From: Camarhynchus parvulus
Taxonomy: Eukaryota > Chordata > Aves > Passeriformes > Thraupidae
Assembly: GCF_901933205.1 (NCBI RefSeq)
Contig: NC_044582.1
Span: 14,613,820-14,677,819 of the forward strand
Direction: 5' to 3'
DNA: 64,000 nucleotides
The notes under the pieces were generated by a model. The model was not told the DNA's origin and did not search any database. It saw only the letters and a program-made list of their open reading frames with translations. A program made the translations under genes and the position numbers. This document shows, piece after piece, positions 12,786 to 25,400 of the stretch (within the stretch, counting starts at the first letter, position 1; every line of letters begins with the position of its first letter).

Positions 12786-15700
12786 ACTTCCTTCTGGTTT
12801 TGACTCTTCCCCTGCATCCTTTTTCACCCTTCAAGCAGTTTCATTTCCAGGGTGAATTTTTGGAGAGTTTTCTCTGCTGTTTTAATTTCTCTGCTGATAA
12901 CACTGGATAAGCCTGACCTTTACCACAGCCAAAATCTCTGCACACCTCTCCTACCTTCCCCTGTGGCTCTGCACGCTTGGCCCAGCTTTTCTCATGGCTG
13001 TTGGTCTCCAAATGAGTGACTCCTTGGCACTGTCCCATGGCTGGAAACCCAGCCCCAGCCTCACAGGCTGCCCATGAACATCTGGGAATCAGGCAAGGAG
13101 CAGGATGCAGTCCTACCCATCTGCCTGAGCCCCATGGGATATGAATGTCCTCTGCATCTGTCTGTCCATCCCCAGCTCAAATGCAGTGTGGAGCCAAATC
13201 CCTGCTCTGAGCACTTGGGCAAGAGCCTCTTTTAGGAATTTGCTGGGTGCCTTGGCAGTGGTGGTTGTTTTCCAACCCAGAGCAAGCCATCAGGGCAACA
13301 GATGATGTTTACTTCATGTGACATAATACTCAAGTCAAATATTATTTAGTAGCGCTTGCTTTCATGTCCTGACAACTCTGGAAGTGCCTCTGTATGACAA
13401 AAAGCTGTCAAGCAACGTTCTGCAGCTTTGTCTTGTTTTGTGTGTGGAGGGAATATTTGTCTTTTCTTTGGCCAAGTCAGACTGATCCCAGCAGAGCTAC
13501 ATCAGGTCAGACTGAAGCCATTTGCCTTCAGTTTTAGTGGTGCAAGTTTATCACATCCCTCAAAAGAGACTGGAGAGGGCTCTGGTGGGGTTTGAACTGC
13601 ATTTAAGGTCTCAGTGTGCTTGGTGGAGTGGGAGGGGTGGCAGGAAGAAACCTCAAGTTATGACCCAAAAAATGTGTCAGTGCTTCCCAGCTGTGTTCAG
13701 ATGTTTGGGCTGAGGTTCCTGCTCCCATTGACATCCTTCACTGGGCACCACTGCCCTGGTGCCAGCTCAGGATTGCATAAATGTCTGCTGCACATGAGCA
13801 CTGAGACACACCATTGCAGCAGTGGCTGGTTAATTAACCTCTGGTAAACCAAATTTTCACAATAAAACAACACATTTCAAGGATGTGACCTGGCATCTTG
13901 CAGTATCACAAGCTGACTGAATTTACAGAGCCTTTCCCACTAAAGGTTTGTGGATCCAACAAACCAAACACCCTGGCAATGTGGTAGCTGTGATGTAATG
14001 GATGTGCTATTTAATTTTTATGGTGTGCTTAAGCATATTTTATTGTCATGTTCACTGCAGCAAGCAAACATTGTCTTTTTTAATGAAGATGTCTCTCTGG
14101 AGATGATATTCCAGGTGGCTGAGGCTGCCAGAGGGAAATGTGCCTGTTCTTCACCCTCAGCCTTTCTCAGTCAACAAGGCTCCCATGAACAAGGGAAATA
14201 TACAAAAGATTTGTAAATTTACAAAAGATTTTGTTAAAATTTTTGTTGATAAGGGAAAATATTATTCCTAGAGGACCTGGCTGAGCTCAGGCTCTCTGCT
14301 CTGTGCCAAATGCTCCCCAAATCTCTGTGAGAAAGGCAGTCCCCCACTTGCTGCTTGGCGTTTAGCAGAGGAGTCAGTGCATCTGAAATTACCTGGAGAG
14401 GTTGGTGTTTGCCCTGTGTTTTGAGGCTGCAGGAGATAAAGCACACCAAGGATCACTGGAGGATACTGGGATTGAGGGTTGTGTTCAGGATGTTTACAGG
14501 CTGTGCTAAGTGTTGGAAAGTAAAGTTGTATTGGTCCCAATTCAGCAGTGCAGGGTTGATAAATCCTGTGTGAAGAGCAAAGCTTTTTCCCTGCTCCACA
14601 ACTGGCTGTGATGCTGGTGGGAGAAGTCCAAAATGCTGTTGATGGTTGAATGCCACAAAAATGTCATGAATATTCATTGGGATTTTGCCATGAATTTGCC
14701 TGTAATCACACCCTTTGTATCCACTTTTCACTGATACCCAATCCATCAGGTTGTACTGGCAGCAGCAGGCAAGCATAGAAACCAGGATGTCATTGCCACA
14801 AGTATTTGTAGAAACTGGGCTTTACTTTCCCATGCAGGGAAAAAGAGGAAAAAAAATAATCAGGAAAAAAATATAATTCAAGATATTGCTGAATAACAAC
14901 TGCCAGAAAATTGGACTCTTGGAGTTGAAGTTGATTTTGTGATGGCTTCTGGAGTGCCAAGTACAAAAAGGGTAATAGCCACCAAGTAATAGCTCAGTCT
15001 TTGCCAAGCAGCATCCCTGTGCTTGTTAGGGTGAGGTGTCTCTGTGTTTTAATTGCCCACACAAAGCTTTCCCCTGGACACCTTAAGCACAGCCCTCTGT
15101 GCAACTTGTCAGAATCCAAAAATCCAGAAGCGTTGCATATGTGCAAGCTGTAAATCAGTTTTAAAGCTGCAAAAAAAAAAAAAAATCTGCGTGCTCTGGA
15201 GTCTCATCAAGCCCTCTCTGTTTTCCTCAGTGCTAACTGTGTGTGGCAGTTCAGGAAAATAAACTCCAGGCCATTAATGTAGCCTTTGCTAAGAATATTG
15301 GACTGACAGAATCTATTTTATTACAATAAAGTTGCTCTTCCAGCCAATGCAGATGTAAAGTCACTAATGCTGGTGTGTTTGGAAAAAAAGATGTTTGGTC
15401 TGCTTTATGGATTTTATTGTTTTAAATGTTGCAAAAGGCTTTATCATGCTGTCAGCAATAAATGGGGAAAGGACACAGCACATCCACAGTCATGGAGCTG
15501 GTAGCTCAGTCTGGGTCTCCTGACTTGCAGCTGGGTTCCTGCTCTGCCTGGCCACCCCAGTCTTCTCCAAAGTGCTGGACTTTTGTCAGAGCTCCAGCAG
15601 CCAGCCAAAAGCCCACAGGAAAGAGAGGGATGTCCATCAGCAGCTCTGGTGGGCTCTGCTCAGAGAGCTTCAAACCTTGGGGGATTTTCAAAAGGGGTAT

Positions 15701-16013
15701 TTTCAAACCCAGACAGTGTCCCAGGCTCCACTCAGGGCTTCTGCAGACACGTTGTAGCTGATTTGACTTCACATTCTGATTGGAGACAGGCAGCACAGTT
15801 TAATCCAGAAAAGATGGAGACAGAAGTTCTTTAAAACGGAGTTTATTGAGCTCCCTACTGCTTTAATGCCAGGAGGGGCATTTCAAGGAGACAGAATGTT
15901 GGGAATCTCTCCCTGCTCTTCCCTCCCATCCTCCACAGCAGAGTGCAGATGTGTGCCCGTGGCTGTGCACACAGCAGGGGCAGTGCCTGGTCTGCCCTTT
16001 CCTTGGAGTGAGG
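12786..16013. other. Unique non-coding sequence, no gene seen
   Basis: Ordinary stop-rich sequence. An A15 tract is at 15171-15185. The segment just left of the minisatellite (15.83-16.0 kb) contains GTTTATTGAGC, whose reverse complement holds an AATAAA hexamer. That could be the end of an old repeat, but I cannot identify it. Confidence 0.5.
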
Positions 16014-16795
16014 TGTGTCCATTCCCTAGTCTGCCATTCCCTGCTGTGCCATTCTCTGGAGCCTGGTGTGCGATTCCCTAGTGTGCCCATTCCCTGCTGT
16101 GCCCATTCCCTGCTGTGCCATTCCCTGCTGTGCCCATTCCCTGCTGTGCCCATTCCCTTCTGTGCCCATTCCCTGCTGTGCCCATTCCCTGCTGTGCCAT
16201 TCCCTGCTGTCCCCATTCCCTGCTGTCCCCATTCCCTAGTGTGCCCATTCCCTTCTGTGCCATTCCCTAGTGTGCCCATTCCCTGCTGTGCCCATTCCCT
16301 TCTGTGCCATTCCCTGCTGTGCCCATTCCCTGCTGTGCCCATTCCCTGCTGTGCCATTCCCTGCTGTGCCCATTCCCTGCTGTGCCATTCCCTGCTGTGC
16401 CCATTCCCTGCTGTGCCCATTCCCTGCTGTGCCCATTCCCTGCTGTCCCCATTCCCTGCTGTGCCCATTCCCTTCTGTGCCCATTCCCTGCTGTGCCATT
16501 CCCTGCTGTCCCCATTCCCTGCTGTCCCCATTCCCTTCTGTGCCATTCCCTGCTGTGCCCATTCCCTGCTGTCCCCATTCCCTGCTGTGCCATTCCCTGC
16601 TGTCCCCATTCCCTGCTGTGCCCATTCCCTGCTGTGCCATTCCCTGCTGTCCCCATTCCCTGCTGTCCCCATTCCCTGCTGTCCCCATTCCCTGTGTGTC
16701 CCCATTCCCTGCTGTGCCCATTCCCTGCTGTCCCCATTCCCTGCTGTGCCCATTCCCTGCTGTGCCATTCCCTGCTGTGCCATTCCCTGCTGTCC
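16014..16795. repeat. Minisatellite, 15/16-bp unit, about 49 copies
   Basis: A tandem array built on TGTGCCCATTCCCTGC (16 bp), TGTGCCATTCCCTGC (15 bp) and TGTCCCCATTCCCTGC (16 bp), with scattered TTC or TAG replacing the terminal TGC. Hand-counting the ATTCC core gives about 49 units across roughly 780 bp. The left edge is degenerate (ATTCTCTGGAGC unit), while the right half is more uniform, which suggests more recent expansion there. The unit contains no stop codon in any of six frames, so long 'proteins' such as Gly-Met-Gly-Thr-Ala-Gly-Asn on the - strand are by-products. The - strand carries regularly spaced GGG runs. Confidence 0.95.
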
Positions 16796-17850
16796 AGGGC
16801 CAGCCATGGCACACACACCCCAGCCAGCACTGAGGGGCACCTCTTGCTCTCCTTCTCCCTGCCTGCTTTTGTAGGGCAGCATTTTTCTGCCCCGTTGGCA
16901 GCAAGACAAGCTTTGTCTGAGCAGGCAGCAGGCAGCCTTTGCTGGCAGCTCCCTGTCTCCTTTCTCATTTCCCCTGGTGCTTTGGCTCTTTCTCCCCTCT
17001 CTGTTTATTCCCTCAGGAGCCCAGACACCAGCAGAGCTGTTGAGACTCCAGCAAGGGTGCAGCAGTCACAAACATGCCATTACATTTCCCTCCGCAGAGA
17101 GAGAAACAGAGCAGATGCTGCGTGCAGGGAGGTGCCCTGGGCATGGGGACATTGGCGCCCATGCAGAGTCACACCCAGGCTGGCACCACAGCTCAGGTCA
17201 TTCAATGCCACCAGCAGTGGAGAGCACTGTGCCAGCCTCTCACAATGCCAGCCAGGACAGGCCAGGCTGCTGGGATGAAGCTCAGGAACAAACTGCAGTC
17301 CTCTGCTCTGCTGGAAAACTGCAGGGCTGCTGTGGGAGCAAATCTCCCCTGCAAGGGAATGTTTGTAAAGTGCCTTTGACTCCCTTGGTGTATCTTTCTG
17401 CCTTTCCTGTCAGGGATTCAGATTTTAGATGCTGAAAGGAGAACATGGGGTCTGGATACTCACAGATTTGATTAATTCAAGCAGGGGTTTGAATCCTCTC
17501 CCACATAACTGGAACTGGAGGTGCAGTGGTGTATTGCTGCCTCTTTTCTGTCATAGCAGGAGATAAGGATGTTTGCTTCTCCACTACTCACCTGCAGAAC
17601 TTGAGACAGTTCCTTGGCTGACACAAGATGCCCCGGGAGCAAAGAGCTCTTTGTTGGCTTATGCCAGTCCAGGAGCTGCCTGTCCCACCTTCTTTTGGAG
17701 CTTTTGGTATTTATTTTTCTCCTTAACTGGAGGGTGGGCTGAGCTCTGCCTTTGGAAACCTACCTGTCCTACAGGGACAAATAACGACAGCTAAAACCCT
17801 TCAGTTTTCCAAAAGGAGCTTTTTTTGGCTTTGAAAGAGATTTTATGCAC

Positions 17851-17877
17851 TTTTTTCTTTTTTTTTTTTTTTTTTTT
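17851..17877. repeat. Poly-T tract
   Basis: T6-C-T20. No target-site duplication or element body was seen next to it, so I treat it as a simple repeat rather than a retrotransposon tail. Confidence 0.9.
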
Positions 17878-19458
17878 GTGATGGCAGGAGACAGGATTCA
17901 GAAGTTTTTTCCAGTTCTCCATCCTTAAATGCAAAGATTGTGACTTAAGCGTTAGTTTTACCCAGGGAGCCTGGTGTTCCATGTGAAAAAGAAGCACAGA
18001 ATCAGTACTGATAAGAGGCTTCTCATTTGGCATCACCTGAGGGGGGAATGGGGCTGATGTGGCTGTCAGATAAATCCCCTCCAAGGGCTCCTGGTCAGTG
18101 GCACTGACACCATGAGGCCAGCAGCCCTCACAGAGCTCCTGGTGGGGCTCTTGGTGGCACCCCAGCAGGGCAGATCAGAACCTGAAGCCTCCCCCCCAGG
18201 CAGGCAGAGCCCACACCCAGCCCTGGTGCCTCTGCCATCCATCCATGCCTCACAGGGATGACTTTGAGCCTTGCCTTTGTCTGGCTCAGGCACCTCTGTG
18301 CTCATCCACGGGGAGCATTTGGCATGGGGCTGAGCTGATGTCCCACCCCAGGTCTGGCAGGATGGGTGGCACAGGGAGGGCCAGCTGCCCTTCCCTGTGC
18401 CCATCCCAGCGAGGCCCAGAGCTGCTCTCAGCACTGCCCAGCTCCTCCAGGCACGGCCAGCAGGGAGCTTGTCCTCTCCACAAACCGCCCCGGAGCCTTT
18501 CCTGTGCTGGCTCTGGGCTGGAGGCTGGGTGCTTTGAAGGGCAGGACCACACAGGCAGTCTGTCCATCCCAGCACTCTGCTAATTCTCTGTGTCTGCCCT
18601 GCTGTCTGGCTACTGCTTGGCAGGAGCCACCCCTTGCCCACGGAGCAAGGTGGGCTCAAACACACAGCCCAGGCAAGGGCAAGCCACTTGTGCTGTAAAT
18701 TCCCCTATAAAGAGCTGAGGAATTACCTTTCTCTTTCTCTCATGAAGATGTGCTTGGCCAAACAGAGAGCAGCACCGAGGGGTGGCTTTGTTTGTTGACA
18801 CAGTTGGTCTCCATGCAGGCCGCAGGCTCTGCCAGGTTGGAAACCCCAGCAATATTTTGGTGACATGGAGTTACTAAGCTACTGTCAAACCTCCCTGGGA
18901 GAGAGAGCAGAACACCTCCCTGAGCACAGCACGCTTGCTTGGCTCTCCTCTTGTCACTCTGAACCTGCTTTTCTTTTATGGCAACCTGGTGCAGTGGCTT
19001 TGTCTGATTCTGCAGAATTCTGGTTGGAATCAGGGTGTTCTTCCCTTATTCCTGAAGACATCAAGCTGATAATGTTCCTCCCTACAAATGCCCATGGTGG
19101 AAGGTGGGACTGGGAGCTGGAGAAGCCTTTTCTTTAGGAAACCCAGCCCAATCCAGCTCCCAGCCTGGCTGTGGTCATCCCACACGAGGCAGGAGAGCCG
19201 GGCTTGGCTGAGGGATGTTTTGTTTGTTCTCCTCTCCGTGCTTTGACTTGGAGCCTTGGCAATGCCTCCAAAAAATGCCTTGGGGTTAGAAAAGTCTGAA
19301 AAAATATGTTTGTTTCAAATATTTGGCTGGGCTTTTTCTAGGCAAGGTTCCCAGCACAGGTGTGAAGTTTTTTGGGTGTCGGTTGTAATGCAAACAGTGA
19401 AGGAAGTGCTCCCAGATGCTCCCTGGATTACATAACATTCCAGCTCACTTTGGGTTTG

Positions 19459-19479
19459 TTTTTTTTTTTTTTTTTTTTT
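19459..19479. repeat. Poly-T tract (T21)
   Basis: An uninterrupted run of 21 T, flanked by GGGTTTG on the left and GACTTGGGG on the right. Confidence 0.9.
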
Positions 19480-21568
19480 GACTTGGGGCCTTTGGCAATG
19501 TTTGTTTTATTCCTTATTTATAAATTTATTACTTAAAAACCTCTCTTCCTTCCCGCCCTGCCCCAGGCTTAGGCCACGTTTGGATGTAGATGGGGAGGCA
19601 GGAGAAGCCATGGTGATTTTCCTGGCAAAATTTTCATCTTCATTTTGCCCCAATTCATTTGGTTCAGCCCGAAAGACTGGAAGAAACCCCAAACCCTCAA
19701 AACATCCTGATGTCCTCTGAGCCCCACACCTCTAGCTGTTGGCTTGGTCTGCCTCTCTTGCTTTTCAAAAGAGACCTGGTTTTTTTATGTCACTGCCCAA
19801 AGACGCCACAGATATTTTGATTTAATGGGAAAAATTCCACAAATTTTAATGAAATAAGTGAGGGTGGGAACCTGGGCATACTGTAACTCTTGGTGTATCA
19901 TGGGCTCTGGTGTAAAAGGAAGAGTGAGTTAAATTAGCAGCAGGACCTGCAGACCAAAACTCCTCCTGACTGCTCCAGGACTCGTGGGCTAGAGAGGGTA
20001 TGGAGGGTGGGGAGAGGAAGCTGCTAATCTGCTGGAAAGGAGATTTCCTGGAAAATCTCTAATGCAATCAACTCACCAGCACAATGCAAGGCAGGAACTG
20101 CAATGGGAACAATGCACTTTCACTGGAAGAGCTGGGAGGAGAAATGCAAAATATCCCTGCAGCTCCCTTCAGCCTCACCCTGCTCTGCTGAAAGAGGCTG
20201 CATGGCCCAGGGTCAGTTCAAGGTGCTCCAGGCTCCTTCCAGTTCTCAAAGGTGGCCATGCTTCGCTCTCTGCAGCAGTGCACGGGGTCTGGCTGTGCTC
20301 TCCATGTCTTGCTTTGATCCACCTCGAGGCTGCTGGGAAACCAAACCATGCTACAGATTTCAGGAACTGAGGCAGCACCAGAAAAAGTGCTCAAGTGGGG
20401 AAAGCCAGGCCCCGGGTTCCAAACCCTTAGCTCACTGCCTTCTGCTGCTCTTTGTGGACAAACCATAGGACTCTTTTCCTTCTCAAAGGGTTTTGAGCTC
20501 TTGCTAAAGACTCCTTTGAAAAAGAACCAATTATAGCTCTCAGCATCATTTCCTTGCTCAAGCGTGACCCAGAAGTTGTAAGTACTCACATTCTCTATCT
20601 GTACTTCATTTCGACTTTAATAATTATTCCTGCTTTTAATTTGATGCTGATTGATCATGAAGCTGTGTGGAAGCCACATGGCACAGCGTGCACGGTTTTA
20701 CGCCATTCCCATTTTCCAGCAATCACGTCAAATGATTTATGTAGCTTCAAACATGCTTAAGGGACAAAGAGTGGCATTTGTTTTGATTATCTTATTAATG
20801 CTTTATTCCATCAAGAGAAATCACAGTGAATGGGGAACAAACCAAATGTGTACAAACACGACTGCACAAATTCATGGGGCCAGCAAGCAGGAAGGAGGGG
20901 CACTTGATAGGGCTTTACACATCTATTTTCTGAGAAAAAATAGGAATTATCTTTGCCAACAAGGCCTGAGAAACTCTTACTGAAGGCAAAAGACAATTTG
21001 CTTTGGCTTGCCCATTTCTGAATGCAGTGGTCACAGCTGGTGGCAGCAGTGGTTTGGGCAGGTTGGCGCCCATGGGCTGGAGGACACGTGGGGATGGGGT
21101 GGGTGAGGAGGAGCCCCCAATTTCTGCCCCATCGGCCTTCAGCCAGCTGAAACTCAGAGCCTTCTTAGCCAAAACCTGCGGCATTGTGCCAGACTGAGGT
21201 GCCAGGTGCCACCTGGGCCCTGCCTGTGCCACATCCCCAGGGGCAGGGCTGGTCCAGGCTGTGATTCCTGCTGGGCACAGAGCAGTGCTGCCAGCTGCCC
21301 GTGCCCTGAGCTCCAGCTGCAATTCCTGCCTCGGCAGTGCTGCACCCAAACCAGGCTGGCACCCCACAACGGGCACGGTGTGTTTTGGCCAGCTGTGCTC
21401 AAAATGAGGAATTCTGAGTTTCCTCAGAACCTGACAAAGGAGGGAGGGAGTCACCTCCTGCTGAACAGATGGGGATGACTGCTCCCATAGCCATGGGCTG
21501 CAGCCCAGCCCCTCTGACACAGAACTTGTCCTTTTTCCTCTCTGCACGCCCATGAACGCAGCAGCCAC

Positions 21569-22443
21569 AGGTGCTTAATATGCATGGCCCAGTTTAATCC
21601 TGTTCAAAGCATAAAATAAAATGGCAAAGAGGCAGTAAATCATGACAAATACCAATATTCATCCTAATCTCATTCCTGGCAGTGTCTGGAGCCTTTTATC
21701 ATAGCCAGGCATCTCAGAAGAGCAATTCATATTTAAAAGATTAATTTCTTAAAGGTAAAATGTACATTCAAGAAAAAAAATAAGGATAAAGGGAGAAATC
21801 TGGGCTGGAAGCCTCATTCAGACTGGGGTCAAGGTATATAAATACAGTTGCAGTATGAGGTTTGCAAGGATGTTTTAGGGATATAGTGCTCAGTTCCTGT
21901 TTACTTCTAAAGCTGTTGATCACTCACATCCTGCAAACAGCATTTTCCTTTTTGGATAAATGCTGTTTCATTTAGCTATCTAAACAAAGATAATTGTCTT
22001 TATGAAGGAGACCCAGTTGGTAAAAACGAGAATATATGCCTTTCTAATAACTGGAATGCCAGTTATTTAGTTAGTTTAAAATCCACTAAACTTTAAATAA
22101 CCCCCCCCATCAGTTTCATACTTTTTTCCAATAAAACCCCATACCTCCTTGCCAAGGATAATGATTAATCCAATAGTGAATTGACAGTTCCAGGCATAAA
22201 GTGGGACAAGACAATTACATGAGACTGTCACTACTAAAAGTGCTCTAAACTGCTACAGATATTAGAAATATCTCCTGCCACACTGGGAAATTAATAGTTA
22301 CTGACAGTTTTGCCCTGGGGAATGATTTTTTCAATGACAGTAAATTTTTTACCCAATATCAAGTATGAATAAATATAATTTAATGAATATGAAATGGTGC
22401 ACACATAAATATATATGTATATAATATTACACATTTCTCATTA
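21569..22443. other. AT-rich block almost free of open frames
   Basis: No stop-free stretch of 60 codons occurs here in any frame. The sequence is AT-rich with many TAAT/ATTA cores and a C8 run near 22,103. Its texture resembles vertebrate conserved non-coding elements, but conservation cannot be judged from one sequence. No transposon signature is visible. Confidence 0.4.
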
Positions 22444-25400
22444 TTGCATGCACTGTTTTCTTCTAACACCTCAGAGTTAAAAGAAAAAATAAAAAGAAAA
22501 CAAAATGCCAGCTTTGCCAGAAAAACCTTTTCAGTTGCACTTTGCCCCTGGGCAACTTTCAGCTGTGCAACACTGGGAGAGACTTTACCTGCAGGAGAAA
22601 AATATTACAGCCATTCTAAGAGGCTTTTAGAATAAAGAAACCTTCAGAACTCACTGTTGTGAGTGGGATGAGCAGGATGCCCAGCCAGGGTGACAACACC
22701 TGTGAGCACTGGATTGAGTGTATGGATGTCAACTAAGGGGGGTTTATCTGCATCAGCCACTGCTCTTGTATTAAAGCACTCCTTCACGTCAGCAGCCTGT
22801 TCTCCCTGCTCTTCTGTCACCAGGTCCAGCTTTTGCTGCAGGCAGCATTTGCCTGCCACTCTGTGCTTCATGCCCAGGTGATTATTTACAATTCCAGGAG
22901 TGATTTTTCTCCCTCACAGCATCATGGCAGGACACTCTCCCTGCCCCCTGCTATTTTCCTTCAAGACAAAGCAAAAGCCCAAGCAGGGAATTCAGAGAAT
23001 GTTTTTTCTTCCAACTAAGGAAATCTCAGGGGCTTCTTCTAAACCTCTGGTGAGTGCCCTGGGCCTGGCTGCAATGTGCGGCATTTCACACTGGCTCAGC
23101 CCCTTCACTGGAAAATGTGCCCCAACCTCTCGGGCAGCAGCTGGGGAGCAGCTGGATGGGCCATGCTGGGCTGAGACTCACAGCCAGAGCAGAGGAGGGT
23201 TTCTATATCAGTGGGGGATTTTTTTTTTGATGCATATTGAAGGTGAACTTCCTATTTGTGTGTTTCTTTTCCTTCAGGGAAGCAACTCATGGGCAGAGCC
23301 GCTGCTCCTGCACCCTGCACCCCTGAACAAAGAGGGTTTGGGCAGAATTCTAGCCCACAGTCAGTGTTGCAATGAGTCAAGGCATCACCTTGCCAGGTGT
23401 GATGGAAGAAACCCTTGTCATCCTGCTGGGCTGATGCTTTCCTGGTCCCCCATCACTCAAAGTGCTCACTGCAAACAAACATTTTTGGCCTGACTTTCTC
23501 AGTGACATTTCCCTGCATTTCCCGCTGCTGAAGCTGGATGTTGGTTTGGTTTTCACACAGAGTGTTTAGGAATGGGTGTGTGATGTCTCCTGACTGTCAC
23601 CACATCTCCAGGCTCTCCCTGTGTGGCCCTGATGCTCCTCCTGCAGCTTCACTCCTGGGACAGACACACAGACTCTCAGCCAAAATGGTCCAGAGTGGGT
23701 TCAGAACCTCTGACCTGTCGAATTTATTTATGGAAAAATAAATTTCTCCTCTTCCTGCAAGAAAATTCACTGTTTTTACATGAAATTTAGATTGACTTTA
23801 TGAGTACCTAAGCTGAAATCCCCCAACATAAACACAGTGAATTCTTCATGTAAATCTGCAGCAATTTATTTGACTTAAGCCACAGGAAAACCAGCAGAAC
23901 TTAGCTTCTATATAGATTTTTTTTCTATATCAGAGAGGTACAGAAATAGATTTTAATTATTTTTAAAAGAGAAATGGTTAATATCAGAATTGATTGAAGT
24001 ATTTGCTTTCTGGTAGGAGCAAGGAGTCTTTTGAGGTCTCTTAGCCAAGCTTCAAAAACACCTAAAAGTTGCATGATCGAATTGTTTTCAATTATTCATT
24101 TGTTTTCAATATCTGAAGGTCATACAACAGGCTGTGATGGGGAATGCAGCTGTCATTAAAAATTTACTTTCTTTTTGTACTCCAATTAAACTTACAGATA
24201 ATAGCAGATAAAAACAACCATGTGATTGCTTTCCTGATGAGGGCACTGATTTATTGACACTGGACTTGGCTTCAGTGTACTCACACCAGGGATGAGTTTG
24301 TCTGCAAAGGTTTGCTTCCATTTTAGGAAGAAAAAAATTGACAGCTGTAAAAGCAGCAGGCTGTGATGCTGGCCTTGGTGAGGATTCTCTGGGCAGCATG
24401 GCACACACCATGGCATGCCCCATGCCCTCTGAAGGTGTGCCCAGCCAGTGCTGGCATGTTAAATTAGGGATTCTGTCCCTTCTACTCCTGCAGTCAGTGA
24501 AAGAGGAAGCAGGTCTGGGTCTCTGCTGGGAATGGAGGAGCTGCCTTCAGAGTCCAGACACTGAACCTGGGAATTTTCCCACATTGAAAGGCAGATCTTT
24601 CATCTTTCCCAAGAAATCACCCACCATTCAGCTTTCTAGACCTGGAGGTTGGTGTTTTAATAGTTCACTGGGCAGTCAGTAGGACAAAGTTATAGAAGCG
24701 GTGCTTTTGGAAATCCAGCCATGGAATTTTGGCATTTGGACAAAGCCTCCTTTTACAGAAGAGAAATGCTGCAGAGAATTGATGCATCCTGCACATATCC
24801 AACAGATTGATTTACGGGCCAGTAGTACCCAGGAAAACTGCAGAAATAATTGGGATATGCAGCAGTAATGCAACCTTTTGCTCTATGTGATCTAAACAAG
24901 AAATGAGACTCAGCCTTGTGGCCCAAATTCTCCTGCCTGAGCCAGGGCTGAATTTACAGAGGATGTGCTCAGCTGCAGCCACCTCAGATATTCTTTGACA
25001 GAAAATTGGACTGCTACACAAATGCAAACTCTCCAGGAATAACTCCTCCCTTATCACTGATGGCAAAATCTCATTTATACTCAGTGTATGTGCATAGGTC
25101 TGTGGACAAATAGAAAGAAACCCAAATGCAAAAAAAAAAAAGACAACAAACCTAAAACAATAAAGATTGCATTTGGAAGCAACTGTAAAAGAAGATGTCA
25201 CAGTTTATGAAGAAAGATCAAGAGGAGGGAGCTTTGTGTAGAAATAAAACAAGGAATTCATTCATATGCCAATGTCTCAAGAGTCAGGATTTCCCAGAAA
25301 AACCCAGCAATTTTAAATGGAAATGGATCAGACCAAAGACAGCTTCACTCTCATGCCGAAGGCTTCTCTTCTTCTAAGTGGTTCTCCGTCTCTTCTTGTG

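Larger units (their letters stand above)
16796..21568. other. Unique non-coding sequence with two long poly-T tracts
   Basis: A T20 tract is at 17858-17877 (plus T6 just before an interrupting C) and a T21 tract at 19459-19479. The GC-rich stretch 18.1-18.7 kb is open on both strands at once (199 codons on -, 112 and 110 on +), so no frame stands out. I see no recognisable gene or mobile element. Confidence 0.5.

Noticed and set aside
15863..16968. Very long frames over the minisatellite on both strands (348, 324, 307, 233, 222 and 187 codons)
   Set aside because: The 15/16-bp unit has no stop codon in any of six frames, so all frames are open by construction. The peptides are pure repeat translation with no flanking coding signal.
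18066..18698. Frames of 199, 112 and 110 codons around 18.1-18.7 kb
   Set aside because: Simultaneous openness on both strands reflects composition. No family match.
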